From positions 434,001 through 498,000 of the forward strand of contig JADNRZ010000017.1 in assembly GCA_015501605.1 (NCBI GenBank): a DNA stretch of 64,000 nucleotides. Direction: 5' to 3'. Shown one piece after another: positions 38,196 through 51,200 of the stretch (position 1 is the first letter of the stretch; every line of letters begins with the position of its first letter). This stretch comes from Panaeolus papilionaceus (lineage: Eukaryota; Basidiomycota; Agaricomycetes; Agaricales). The notes beneath the pieces are model-generated. The model did no database searches. It had not been told where the DNA came from and saw only the letters and a program-made list of their open reading frames with translations. The translations under genes and the position numbers were made by a program.

Positions 38196-41100
38196 TCATG
38201 TCGCATATTTCTTTTTCATGTCTTGCGTGAGGGCCCTGAGCATGGCGAGGGTGACGGTCGGCTGTGAAGCAGGTGCCGGGGTTCCATTAGCGGTGGTGTC
38301 AGTGGGTGTGGGTGATACTCTGCCATTCAAAGGCGGTGACGACGGTATGCTATGCTCGTCGACAGAGGTGGAGGCAAGCGAATCTGACAGACGCGGACGT
38401 TTGGAGATGGGGCTTGTTTGTTGACTAGTCGCCAATGATTCGTTCCTCCTCTTCGGTGAACGACGAGAGCTGAAGTTGAGAATCCCAAATAACCTCAGTT
38501 GTTGTTGGCCAACAAACTTCTCGAATGCAGCCGTTGTTTCTTTGATATCAGTGTTGAGAATCGGATGGGGTGATCGAGATGCTTGTGGTGACTGTCGCTC
38601 AAACTGCGCCTGTGCGAGTTCGTACAGGTGCTCAAGGAATATACGAACAGGGAAATCTGAAATAATGTAAATATCGGGGTTTACGCGAAAAGTATGTATA
38701 CCAACCTTGTTGAATATTCCGATGAGACTGGAGGTCCATTGCGACTAGCCTAGCGTCGTCTCGTGAGCTCAGACCAGATAGCCATTCAGCGGCGTCATCA
38801 TACGCTGTTCTGAAAGAATTTTGTGAGAAGATGAACGAATCTACATATTATAACAACGTACTCGCTGTCCACAATCTGACTGCCATTGAATTCAGGTAAA
38901 GGCTGGATAAAGTCTTTAGCCTCCATCAAGGTTTTCACCCTTGTCGTCAAGTTGTTCAGTATGCTGACAGCAACCTCAAGGGCTTGACCCATCAAACTCC
39001 AATGGACTAAATATGAGATGAGTAACGAGAATCCCAAAACTTTGAAAACCACGTACATCGTCCGTTCACATCGCAGTTTTCCACCCACTCATTAATGTAA
39101 ACATTAAATGTCGCCTCAAACAGCTTGAAAACAGCGCGTGTTGGTAGCACTTGAACCAGCTTTCCTTGCACATCCAATGAAATCTCAGATAGAGTTGCTT
39201 CCAATTTGCTATCAAGCTCCTTGGTGGCAGCTGTGATATGAAACACTTGGTACGATTGTAAATTGCCCTCTTGTACGAGTTTCTTGATCTGTAAACATTC
39301 GTCAGTGAATTTGGATCGCGCGCTAAAAGAAAAGTAAAACATACCATATCAAAGAAGTCCGTCGTTAGTGCCATATCTGCTCCTTCTGCCCACGAAATGA
39401 CGAGTAAGGAAGGAATGAAGTGTCGCTTTGGAGGCAGTGATTGAATGAGCTCGCGAAGCCTTGAGCAGTCATCTAGGATGCGATATTTTCTTTACACGTG
39501 AACATTAGCGAGTTGCATTGCAACATGAGACATTAAACTCACTTCTCCAGATCATCACCTGCATCCCCAGGCGGGGTGCATTCAAACGTGATGAGACCAG
39601 GATAGTTGGTCGTTTTGGAACCACCAGCTGACGAGAGAGGAATAGAAAATACTGTTTCGGAAAACCATGTCCCTGAATCAGGCATATCGAATTTTTTCTC
39701 TAACCAGATGGCAGTTGCATCACTCTCCGGATTGAGAGATAACCACAAGTGCCAAGGAAGCTTCAGAACTTGTGGGTTAAGCCTCTTGACATGTTGTCGG
39801 ATTACATGCAAGAAGGAACCAGGTGCCCAACGTTTCTCGTGTTCATCGCGGTTCTACAAATGTAAAGTTTGAAAAAAGGTGACTTAGTCAATTGTAAAAA
39901 AATAAGCACCTCTTTGAATCTTTGAGCCAATTCCTCATCGGTCTGTGGCGGCCGATACTCTCGAGAAATACGCGTCCTAGCTCGTTTCTTTTGAGGGGAA
40001 ACAGAAGGATCCGTCGAAGTAGAGGCATTCATCGAAATGCGACGTTTCCTGTCCGCAGGCGTATTGGTCCTGGATATCGACCCAGGACGTACAGAGCCCT
40101 GTCTAGACGACTGGGTGCTATGCACCTTTTTATGATAATTGTCACCTGAGCGACAGGCTTCATGCCACGCAGCTCTATCGATGGCGCGTTTCAACCATAT
40201 CTTGAAGAAAGTGTGGACAAGGCCTCCTGTTTGAGCAAAAGCGAGAGCCTTCTTTTTGAGTTCTTCAACTTGCTCAGGCGTGTATTTGGCTTCAGGGGCT
40301 TTACCCTTCCCGTTCGTCATTGGGTTGGTTGGAGGCGGGGGAGTGGGTACGGAAGCAGAGGGAATGGGTGCTGAAGCAGGTGGAGTGAGAGGGGCGAATG
40401 CGCTAAACCTCCGGGTGACGCTAGGAGTCGTCAACGGGGTGAAGTTGACAGGTTTGAAGGAAGAGTTGGTAGGTGTCCCTAGAACCAAAGGACTGAGAAT
40501 TTCCTGGCTTCCTGATGCACCAGGCGACGTTATCGAGTCCATTGATCCAAGAGAGCTACGCAGGTGTCCGAGCAACGCATTGGGAGGTTGGAGAACAGTC
40601 GACGGTGTTTCCGGGAGAGAAACAGGCTGGTTTCTGGCCAGAGGAGGTGGTACTTTGGGGGAGTCAACCGCTGATGCAGTTGACGAACCCGAGGTATTAG
40701 TATCTATTTTGAGGAGTGGGGGCGCGACGAGACGCGTCGGGGGTGGAGTAGGGGTGGAAGAAGGGGGTGTTGGCTTATTTAGCAGGGAAGGTGGGGCGGT
40801 AGCTGGAGGCGCAGGCGCGGGTGTCGGTGAAAATGTCGCGGGTTTGGATGTTGTTCCAAATGGAGATCCAAATATAGACGAAGGAGCGGCTGATATTGGA
40901 GGAGCAGACGCCGTTTCCTTCCTCTGTGACAAAGGCGATTCCTGCTTGGCTGGTGCCACTGAAAATAGTGAGGATGATGCCGGACTTGGCACGAAGCTAG
41001 GCGCTTTGGGGTTGAGTGCGTTGGGGGGCGTAGACGAGACGGAAGAAAATGGGTTTCCAAATATGCTGCCATTACTCTGTGGCTTGGGAGGTGATGGTGA

Positions 41101-43395
41101 GATATCAGCTCGGGATGTTGAGGGGTTGAAAAAGTTTGGCACTGGCGCAGGTGGTGTTGAGGCTTTTAAAGACATTGACAAAGGTCATTGAACGCCCACA
41201 CATGAAAGGACAACCAAACCTACCGTTGAAAAAGGTGGATGGGAATGCTGAAGACGAAGATGAAGCTCCATTGGTCTGTTTTTGATTTGACGTATTTGGT
41301 GCCACAGTTGTAGCTTGCACAGCAGCGGGGGGAGCCGCAGCGGGCTGGGGCTGGGGCTGAGGGGTGGGTGTAGGATGTCCAAAGACTAGGCCATTCCCAA
41401 AAGCTGAGGGGGGATTTGATACTTGGAAAGGGGATCCACCGAATACGTTAGTATTGTTACCGAAGGCATTGGGCACCGATACGAGATTAGCAAATGCACT
41501 CTTGGCCACGGATGGTGGTGGTGGAATGCTATTGGAAGCCGTAGGCAAGGCGGAAGTAGCGGTGGGCGCTGGTGCTGAGAGTAGAGGCGCCTGAGAAGGG
41601 TTCGCCCCAAACCACCCAGAAGCAGCTGCTTTTACAGGCTGTGGTGCGAAAGGTGCTTGCTCCTCCACTTGCTCTTCCTCGTAATATTCACCTTCGCCTT
41701 CATCTTCGTAGTAGTCCCCGTCATCTTCCATTACATCTCCAACCTCTTCTATATGCGCTGTTGGGGTGGGTTTCGTTGGCTGCACTGGACGTGACTGAAC
41801 CATTCCATCGATGATTTCAGGAATAGAGAGATTCCCGCGAATACTCTCAATGTCCTCAATTGTCTCCTTCCCAAACAATCTTTCCAGAATACAGGCAACG
41901 AGGTATGCCATGATAATGTTTCCCTCCTGCATGAGCACACTTGCTAGCTGACCAAAGATTTCCATCCCTTCAGCACCCACAACTAGTTTACTGGTTTTGC
42001 TGATGGGCGCACTCTGCTTCTGAACGTGTTCCCGGAATTGTGTTGTGAGTTTGAATACGGCATTGTTGAGGATATGAGGAGGAATGTCGTCGTGTCGCTC
42101 CCGCTGATCGCGAATATGAATCAGACGGTGGTAAACTCGCATTTCGAGCTCGGTGCGAGACTGGTATTTGCCGCGTTGATCCATGTAGAACTCCTTCAAA
42201 CTTTGTAATGCTATATGGCACACAATTAGAGGGAAATGTCGTCGTTGAACGAGACATACATACTGTTCATGAGTTGTTGCTCCTCCATTGGGATGGAGAA
42301 GTGGGGTCTGTCGCGTTCGAAGTGCAGAACCAGAATATGAAAACGAGCACATCGGTCGTGACATTCAATCGCTAGGGGACCAGTAATGTGCTGCATTGTG
42401 AAGTCATTCCTCACAGAACGGGAACGATCGCGAATAAAGCTACAGGTAGCCGAGAAGCCACCTCGAAGTAGGAGGTCGTGGAATAGATAGTCCAATGTTC
42501 GCTGAGGTGGTTAAGTAAAAAGTGGAGTAAAAATAAACGACGCAGTACCTTAAGCACAATGGGTGGCCGTAGGTCAGAAGGAATTGTCTTGTCGCCTGCA
42601 GCGCGTTCGTACATTTTAACTGCGCGATTGTGGTCAACCCTTTTGGTACCGGGAATCTTAACAGACATCAGCGTAGTTTTCTTTGTGTCGATAAAAGAAT
42701 AAATCGACGTACGGTTTCCCATTCAAACAAGTTATTTTCCCTTTCACGCCTGTATCTCTCGAAGCGTGGACACATATCCATACACGTTCCGACAATACAG
42801 ATTGCGTCTTCTAATCTCTTTGGGACTAGTGGGTCGTCCATCTTTCCTTCTGCAATGGCTTTCTTGCGTTCTGCCTCCCTTGCTTTGACCAACTGGACAA
42901 CGATGAGGCTTAATTGTAATAAAATGGGGTCATACGACGCACCTCTTGGTAAAAACGCTCCCTCTCTTCAGCTGTCTCCAGTTCTGGTTCTACGATGAGA
43001 GGAAATCTGGGTAGCACAGGATCCTCCTCCACAGCTACCTCCTCCTCCACATGCTCCTCCACCTCTGGTTCCTCGTATTCCTGGTCGTCCATCTCTACTT
43101 CATTCAGCACCGCAATAGGCTCGGATATTGCATGTCCACCGGATTGTTTTAGATGATTTCCTCTCAGAGTCAAGTTATGGTAGACGCGCGGAGTTCCTCT
43201 GCCTCCTCTTCCCCTTCCCCTTGCACGATGACCACCTCTCTCCCAACGTTCTCCGTCTGAATGACCGGGGGTGTTCGTTCTAGAGGCATCTGCTGGCCAG
43301 AAATTGTTTCTCGAGTGTGGTCTTCCGCGTCCTCGTGATGGATCATAGGGAGCACCCCTTCCACGTCCTCCCCTGGGGTAAGAGGTACCGTCCAT
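38196..43395 (-). CDS. SAC3: SAC3/GANP family mRNA export factor (TREX-2)
   Basis: Scaffold of the TREX-2 complex that couples transcription to mRNA export at nuclear pores. The ATG at 43395 starts MDGTSYPRGGRGRGAPYDPS, an RGG-rich leader, with a second RGG patch and an acidic segment after it. The Sac3/GANP domain follows: GTCMDMCPRFERYRRERENN, RPPIVLKTLDYLFHDLL, FIRDRSRSVRNDFTMQHI and EFYMDQRGKYQSR. After it comes a region with FG motifs (WFG, AFG, VFG, IFG; about 40800-41620) rich in Pro/Ser. Next is a helix-rich stretch, GGLVHTFFKIWLKRAIDRAA, which may bind centrin Cdc31. The rest (39860-38700) resembles the GANP C-terminal part, including LNPQVLKLPWHLWLSLNPES. The tail ends ALTQDMKKKYAT. 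About 1,500 residues, many introns. The ATG is only 60 bp from a possible divergent small gene. Confidence 0.88.
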
Positions 43396-43455
43396 GATAA
43401 AAGCAAAGAAATCTAGCAAGAGCCTTTGCTCTCAAACTGGAAGAGGAAACAAGCA

Positions 43456-43850
43456 ATGTCGGAACAAACAAAGAGCAACAACCGCGTTCTTGCCTTCAGT
43501 CACACGGATGACATAATCAATATATCATTGCCACGGCCCCGCCATTGCATCACGACGAAAGAGCCCTTAGGGGCTGATTATAGAACCCCACCATGTCAGA
43601 AGGTTGTCTGGGCATTTGCGTTACTGCTTGTCTGGATGTATGTGCTGGAATATGTCTTGACTACATTTCTATTCGTGAGTGCAAGAAGCATGGATTTCTC
43701 TGAAATGGATTATTCAATCGGAATAATTATCCTATAGAACACCGATGCACGGAAGACCTATGCCGTTGTTCATGTTGCGAACCAGAGGAAATTCCAGAGA
43801 GGGCAGAGCGACAGCCTTTGTTGCACGAGGCATCTACTTCAGCAATAAAC
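43456..43850 (+). CDS. Doubtful small one-helix membrane protein
   Basis: Starting at 43456, an open frame reads MSEQTKSNNRVLAFSHTDDI and then a clear membrane helix, VVWAFALLLVWMYVLEYVL. A donor gtgagt at about 43675 and acceptor cctatag ending at 43738 would splice it to NTDARKTYAVVHVANQRKF and a stop near 43850. One alternative frame after the same acceptor gives a Cys-rich stretch, CRCSCCEPEEIPE, but its phase does not match the donor. No known family. It lies 60 bp from the SAC3 start on the opposite strand. Confidence 0.3.
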
Positions 43851-45667
43851 ACACAGCAACCAACCGCACAACGCGATATGGAATCACCCTGATCACATCG
43901 GATTATTATCATTACGAACTCTTCACTGTATCTCTTGCTCATGGACATGTTCCCGGATTTCTTGCTATTATCCCTACTACTGTATTGATACATTTACCTG
44001 GTCGTGGATTCGACAAAACAACTATATCGCGCCTTTGAATCGCTCTAGCTCCACACATCGCGTCAATCATACCTCTTTCATGCGTCCAACAAACACAAGT
44101 TATTTATCAATTAACTGCTCCTACTGCAAAATCTAGCATCTAGAGCACAGTATAGTGCTTTATCACAACATCAGCTCGACCCAACTGGATTATTTTAGTG
44201 AGTCTCATGCTCGTAACTTACCCTCCCCAACCTTCAACTCACATCAATTTTACCCCAAGCAATCCCCACAACTAAGCAAAATCTCATTCACACACACACA
44301 CCCCTCGACCCAGTCGGCGAAGCCAACCAAGGATAGCAAGCCTTCTCCGACCAATTCCATCCGCGAGGCTGTAAACACTTCGCTTCTATTTCTTCTTCTC
44401 TTGTCTACTTGCAAATCAAATTGCGGCGCATGTAGACTTCAGCTTCAGAACCACTACCCAAACTGTATCATACACTGGCATCCGCCTAAATTCTCTGAAT
44501 AATGGACCGGATTGGACTCCTTTCAAAGCATCCGGCGACCAGTTCATGAACTCTCGATTCTAAGTGGAATCCTGAGATAAATACTGCTCAGCTGGCTCAG
44601 TTTTCTTCATTCTGTTTGTCCATGCCACCCCGCAAACCTCGATCTTTTTATCGCTCCGTTCCTTCAAGCAAATCTAAATATAAGCCACACTATTTTGTGA
44701 CATCGTATATGGACTTTTGTCCTACTCCAAACTACATACTTATAGAGATAGAGCACGGAGATTCAGTTCGGAGATGTTTTTCTCTTTCACTCCTCTCTCC
44801 TGTCAATCGACGATGTAAAGTCCTCTGTTCATACTTCATGCAGCCCTTCCGGTGCTCATAAGCTCCCGACGATCCAGGTTGTCGAATCACTCTATCACAT
44901 CTCACAGGAGGATAGCCGACTGCCTTCATCGCTGCGAGGGATGGATATACAAGGGCACACTCACAGAGCAATCTCCATGCAAAAATTGGTATATATCATT
45001 AAATTTTCAAGTACTACAACTACATCGACCTCACAGTCCAAAAAACCCACAACAAGAAATAAAATAAGTAAAAGTAAAAGCACCATGAGTCATATACTGT
45101 AAGCGTCTAATTAACCTCATTAGAAATAAAATAAAAATACTTGAAAGTACGTATGTAGTCAAAAGGTACAAAACAAACAGGGAGCAACAACCAAAACGAA
45201 TGGAAAGAAAGATCAATGTAACACATCGTTTAGGTGAAAAGATAAGCAACTTGTAAGATACTTGATACTAACGGCAGATGACCACATCGGTCGTCATCAT
45301 CGTCCATGTAACCGTTTTCGTTTCAAGTCCAGTCTGTCCGTCAAAGTTTCGAGTTGGTGCAGAGGTGGGACCCAAGCGACGACATCGGGCGAAACTCCGT
45401 CGAGATGCGATAAAGATCGTGATGAAGATACATAAAAGAGCGAAATGGGCGCAAAGAGTGGAGATATGGCGACATGATAAATTGGGTGATGGTAGTCTAG
45501 TTCCAACAACAGACAACTACCATTCGGATGATGGCCGCAGCGAAATTTGGGATGACAAGACGCCAATAACGCTATGACAATGAACCGTCAGTCAACGAGG
45601 TACAAACTTGAGTGTTTGAACGTCCAACGCCCGCTGCATCATCGAGGCAGAGTCATCAGGCAGATCT
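43851..45667. other. 1.8-kb interval without supported gene
   Basis: Region between the doubtful small gene and the KRE6-like stop. It has a short CA repeat at about 44289-44303 and A-rich flanks near 45040-45150. An open frame at 45278-45577 has no motif and faces the KRE6 3' side. Confidence 0.45.
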
Positions 45668-48278
45668 CTAACACTGTTGCCACATCTTGACATAGTCACT
45701 ATAATGAAGAAAGCGAGGTAGATAGAAAGGGGAAAGAGCAGCGAGTTAGCAGACGGTTAATGAAGAGTAATACAATCGTTTCGGGCATGAAGCCCACCCG
45801 ACGTCGATTGAGTGATATGAATATAATGACTTACATGATCATGGATCGTTTTTCGACGTCAGGCCAGGTTGGTAGCCAATCTCCTCTCATGCGCCAGAAA
45901 TCAGCCATTGCGGCTATAGATGTATGTCAATGGTCTCGTCCAGATGACAGGCAATAAATCTTACTTCGCGAACCATCTAGCCATGGCTTTTCGTTACCAT
46001 CGGGGAACCAACCGTTTGTTCCTCCAACAGCCACGTTGAGGATAAGATAGAATGCTAAACAAAGAACTCAGTCAGCTATGTATATTTTTAGAAGAACCAC
46101 AATGACATACGTTGGTCAAAAGGCGCTGATTTTGTCGCGTTTACCCAAGGATTCGTCAGAATCACAGCGTCTGTGCCGTTCTGAACAACACCAGGGAAGT
46201 TACCCAGTTCGAAGAACGAGCGTTTTACGCGAAGGTCAAGCATGTGATGCAATCTCGTATCAACGTAGATTCGCCTATAATAGCACAAACAAAAATATTA
46301 GACTCATGATATCGAGGGTGCAATCGATTTAAAAACGTGTATGTCGTGGAGTGAGACTCCGGCAGCGCATTCCGAAGTGGCGAGAAAAATACGACAACCA
46401 CCCACAGGAAGCAGGGTATATTTGCGCCAATAGCTAACGGAGAAAGATAGGTACTCACATGAAATCCTTGTCCCATTCAAGGGCGTAGGTGTGGAAATCC
46501 TGGTCGTAGCTTCCTCTCCTGAGATGCCACCAACCGAACGTCTTCGAGACGCCGTTCAACCACGTTAGTGGTCCCCAGTTTAGCGACCCGCGGACAAAGT
46601 CGCTGCCCCTGTTTCACAAAACAAGGGCTTGGTGAGTATGGTGTACACAAAGAAACATAAGGAAACAACGGCTCACTGTTTGGGATACGAAGGCCCATTA
46701 CCACGAGCTTCCATTATGTCGATTTCCCCTAAACAAAGAAGCGACGAGGATGGGATCGTCAGTAAACACCTCGCTTGTCGGAGAGCACAGTGATGGCATA
46801 CTAAGCTAGCAGTCACTGTGCGCCACAACCCAAGATATGATGCTAAAAAAACTCACCACTTATCGGCCATGGTCCATAAGCATTGTCCACAGGAAGCATC
46901 CAAATTGCTGGCCAGAGCTATTTCATTCGAAAGCATGAATACTAAAGTCTCATCTAGCACTCTAGAACTTACCCAGTCACTAGAACCAGGAGGTATAATA
47001 AGCAAAGGGTCTAGAAAAACAGAACGACGAAACACACTTACCCAGTTGGGATCTTTGCTCTGACCTCAACGCGACCGTATTTGATGCTCGCCGATTTTCT
47101 TGTTGTTAGACGAGCACTTTGGACGGGGTTGATGATAGTTCCAGCTGTGATGTTGCTGACCGCGGAGCATGCTCTGGTGTATCCGGCTAAATCGAAGGTC
47201 TGATCAGAACCGATGGCACTACCATTGTGGGATTGCGTCGGGAGTGAAGAAGTGTATGAAACTCCTTGAGTAATGTTAAATGTACAGCCAGTAATGTTGT
47301 ACACATATCCGTCGTCCACTGCCGAGTCTCCAATGGCATCTCTGGTGAGTGTAGGGGTGATGTATAACCGGCCATCTTTGACATAGGAATTATTTTCTGA
47401 ACCAGTAGCCATCGAAAATTCTCCGTTACTATAACCTCGTCAGCAAAGTTAAAGCAGGTAAGGGAGAAAGAAAAGACATACCCGAAGCCGCTCATATCAA
47501 CCTCTCTGAAGAATTTCCCGTTGTCTCCAAAAACACCATCGGCCGAGTCAAAGTTCTCGTCCATGACCACACACATATTTCCGGGAAGAATAGGGACCTC
47601 CATGTATCCAAAGAAACATCGAGCCGCACCTCCAATGACGCCGATAAGCAAAGCAGCCCAGGTGATAAGGTACGACCAGCGAGTAGCTGGGTCGCGTTTC
47701 TCTGTCCAGGGTTTCTCCAAAACTGTGCCCTCCACCAACATGGTCGACTTTTGCCGCTCTCGTTCCACTTTTGTTGGTGCAACCACGCTGCTGTACATCG
47801 TCGTAGGCCTGGGTCGGGGTAATGTGAAAGCCTCTCGAGAACGAGACGACGTGGGCCGACTACCCGCCCTTGAATCCGTACGACCATAGAATTGGGAAGC
47901 GGTTTTATGGAGGTCAGCCACGCTCGTCGAGACCGAATTTATCCCACTCAGAGAAGAGTTGGATACATCGGGGAAGGGGAAGCCATTGCCAACTGCCTGA
48001 GATGCACCTGGAGTTACACTCGTCTGTTGTTCGCTACCTGGGATGTAGAATGGACGACTGTGTGATGAGAACGAAGTTCTCGGGGCGTTAAAGGTGAGAC
48101 TGCGAGGGGTTACTGGTGGCGACTCTACGTTAATAGAGGTGTTTCCGGATGTTGACCTTGAGTGTTGGGAGACCCTTTGACTAGTGGCATCCTGATCTAA
48201 TGAGCCTTCTGAGGCAACCTTGGCAGAAGGCGGCGCAAGCTTATCGATCTCATCGACGACGAGAGGAAAGTTGGGCAT
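45668..48278 (-). CDS. KRE6/SKN1-type GH16 beta-glucan synthesis protein
   Basis: Type II membrane protein of the secretory pathway needed for beta-1,6-glucan of the fungal wall. The ATG at 48278 starts MPNFPLVVDEIDKLAPPSAK. A Ser/Pro-rich cytosolic part of about 195 residues precedes the helix YLITWAALLIGVIGGAARCF. The lumenal GH16 (SKN1) domain follows: VMDENFDSADGVFGDNGKFF, GRLYITPTLTRDAIGD, SASIKYGRVEVRAKIPTG, DWLWPAIWMLP, then the catalytic block SGEIDIMEARGN with two Glu, SYDQDFHTYALEWDKDF, FYLILNVAVGGTNGWFPDG, and the end DYVKMWQQC. About eight introns. Length near 690 residues is usual for basidiomycete members. KRE6 and SKN1 cannot be told apart in this lineage. Confidence 0.93.
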
Positions 48279-51200
48279 TAGGACAAGTGTACTCGAATAG
48301 ACGACGGACTAGAGGTTGAAAGAACGTGAGACGGGGAGTATATGTATAAGACCAAGGGTAGTATTCGAGTTCAATAGACTGATAACATCAAGAGTCGGTA
48401 CCTGGGTATTGAAAAGTTACAAGGTCTTTTACAACCTCCTTGTCTGTTCAATTGACAGGCCGTCGTATTTTCTCCGTAAGACTGCTGGAAAACCATGCTT
48501 CCGTCTGTAATTCAAAGATAATTAACTCGAGATCTGGTCGGACAAGAGAACCCTAAACTGGTTCAGTATCCAAGATTTCAAGAGAATCGGAAGCATTGCA
48601 TGGAAGAAGGACGCCTGGTGTAGATCGGTCAAGATCCGTTACGGCTATGCTTGCAACTGAAAAAGATGTTAGCAGTGACATGGAAATATAAAAAGAACCG
48701 GCCATGATGCAGTTCTCTATGCATTTACCCTGGGAAGGGAGAAATAAATTATCTTTCCCCTTAAGTTGATTTTCCCTGACACACACGCATCATCAACTTT
48801 TCTGATTGGTAAATGCGCCCCGAACCGGAGGACATCGGTGGTAACCTCTTTACATTTCAGTCTTAAAGCAATCTCTCAAGGCAAAAGCAAAGTGTTCAGA
48901 GGTTAACAGTTCGAGCTATAACCATCTCTCGAATGCGGGGTTCATGAGGCTATAACATCATTATCCAAAACCTCGCTTTTCTCGGAATCGATGTCAAAGC
49001 CGAGTTCGTTTCGCACAATTTGTCAAATCACCGCTTATTGAAGTCTCGACAGATGCACATGCGGTTATACACAATTCGGCTTCCATCCTGCTTTTGACTG
49101 ATAACAGGTCATACTGTGTGTACACACCAGCATTCATATCGTCACCTACAGATTCAAAAACAGCAATTCCAAACTGTCTAAACCTCAGAATGAGGTAAAA
49201 ACGACATACGAAACGGATATCCAACTCTGGGGGGCGTAATTATCTAGCGGGACATCGCCAACTGCACCGAATGGCGGAGATGTATGAAGTATTTTCATTG
49301 TCAAAAAGATGCATGGCCAGTCATCGGGGCTCGCATGAGAATGTCAAGGATAACTGTATGATAAAAGTTGCAGTTGCGCCATTCCGGTTCAACACAGTAT
49401 GATGCAGACAGGTGTTCGTCTATGAGTCGCTCGAGGTCAGAAGCCAACAGGGGTACGATAAGGACCACTCCAGTTCGAACGAAACCCCGGAAGCTCGGGA
49501 GCATCGGGAAGAACACAGAAGACTGGACTCATTGCGGCCGAATTCCAGGCAAAGATTTCAGTAGAGAGGGACCCAGAGTTCTTCAGCAGCTGCCCACGAT
49601 GCTGTGTCTGGTGGGAAAACACTGCGGCGCTTGGAATTAGAAGCAAGACAAAGATCAGGCTCATGTCCAGACTGAAAGATCAAGAGAACCAGAGAATCCC
49701 AATAGGTGACCTATTCAGAGCTGACATATTTGCCCCAGGATTGTTTGGACGTTGAATTTCAACAGCGGTATTCATTTTCAATCATCAGTCAAAGCCATAG
49801 AAATTTGAAAATCATTTTCAGAGTAATTCAATCCGACATGCAACCTGTTCTCTTCCTTTATTGTAGAAGATAGGGCAGAATGGGTCCAGGAAGCAGGAAA
49901 GCAGGCATTGTGGGACATTTTTCCCCTTGAACGAGTCAATGTCAAACCGGCGACATTCGCCTGTTGGCCAGGCATGGGCACCTTCTGTGCATACTGTTTG
50001 GCTGCGTGTGGCTGTGACCTCGGTTACTAACGGAAACCAACAAACCTCATCATTCAAATGCGACGATCACTGAGAACAGTATTCATTCGATTGAATTGCT
50101 GCTGCAAGGTTAGGAACACAAAGAATCCAACAAATCTGACACAATGGGCTGTTGAGAGTATGCAATGTTGAGTTTTTTCTCAACCGAAATATCTGAACCC
50201 CCTCCCAACACAGAATTTAACCAATATTCGGCAAAAAAAAAGACAGTTAAATATATATTCGCCCGGCGATTCGAGGCTGACCAGTGACCTCAGCTGCAGA
50301 AAGTCACCAATGCTACCTCCAAATAAATGTCGGGATTCGTTTGTCTCTTGTATGCTCTTGACAAAAGGCCACCTCGAGGCGGTCTCGAGCGGAATCGGGG
50401 TTATCATCAATAGATTACGACGTTCCATTGAATTTCTATCTTGTCCTATCCGTCAGTGAGTAATCGCAGGATAGCGACAATATATTGCGAATGTTCTTGA
50501 AACGCCGCCCATAACACATTTCAGGCACTAGCTTACCCTCTAATATATTATTCTCGCCAGAACACACAAACTCAAAGTTCAAACCCATTTCCACATGTAG
50601 GGACAATTTATCCCATTCAATTCAGATAAGAAAAAACATGTACACTCATTTTCCGCCTCAGCTTCATCCCTGAGAATTCATTTCACACATTGACACACAA
50701 CGTTTGTGGAAATGAATGAAGGGCGCATGAAAATAAGGTATCCAGGCGGAAGCTAAAGTCATAAGCCATGTACAAACGTTCCGACAGAACGAATGGTCAG
50801 ATTTTGACGCGTTTCACTAACCGCACACAAAGTAGCTCGTATCGTCATGGGCGCTCCCCATTTGCCATTGGCACTTCCTGAATAAGTTCACGATCGAGTC
50901 CTGGTTGTTCAACCAAGGAACCATCACGGCGTCTTATTTACCTAAAAGAGCGTCACCCAGGGAGTCAGGGTCATTGCAAGATACGATGACCCTCACTTTT
51001 TGTGCTCAGCGCCCAAACAAGGCTCCGTGCCATTCACATCCAACATGAGAATGAGAATGTCGAACCTCTCTACCCGCAACGATATCGCCGGTCAAAAACA
51101 AAGACATACAAATGTGTGACATCCAGCCGGTATCGGCTCATGATCAGTGCCGCAAAATAATCCATCATATTTTAAAATAAAGTAAAACTCCCATACCTTC

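Noticed and set aside
40256..41191. 311-codon plus-strand open frame
   Set aside because: It is the antisense shadow of the Pro/Ser/FG-rich exon of SAC3; its Gly/Val/Glu-rich composition mirrors those codons.
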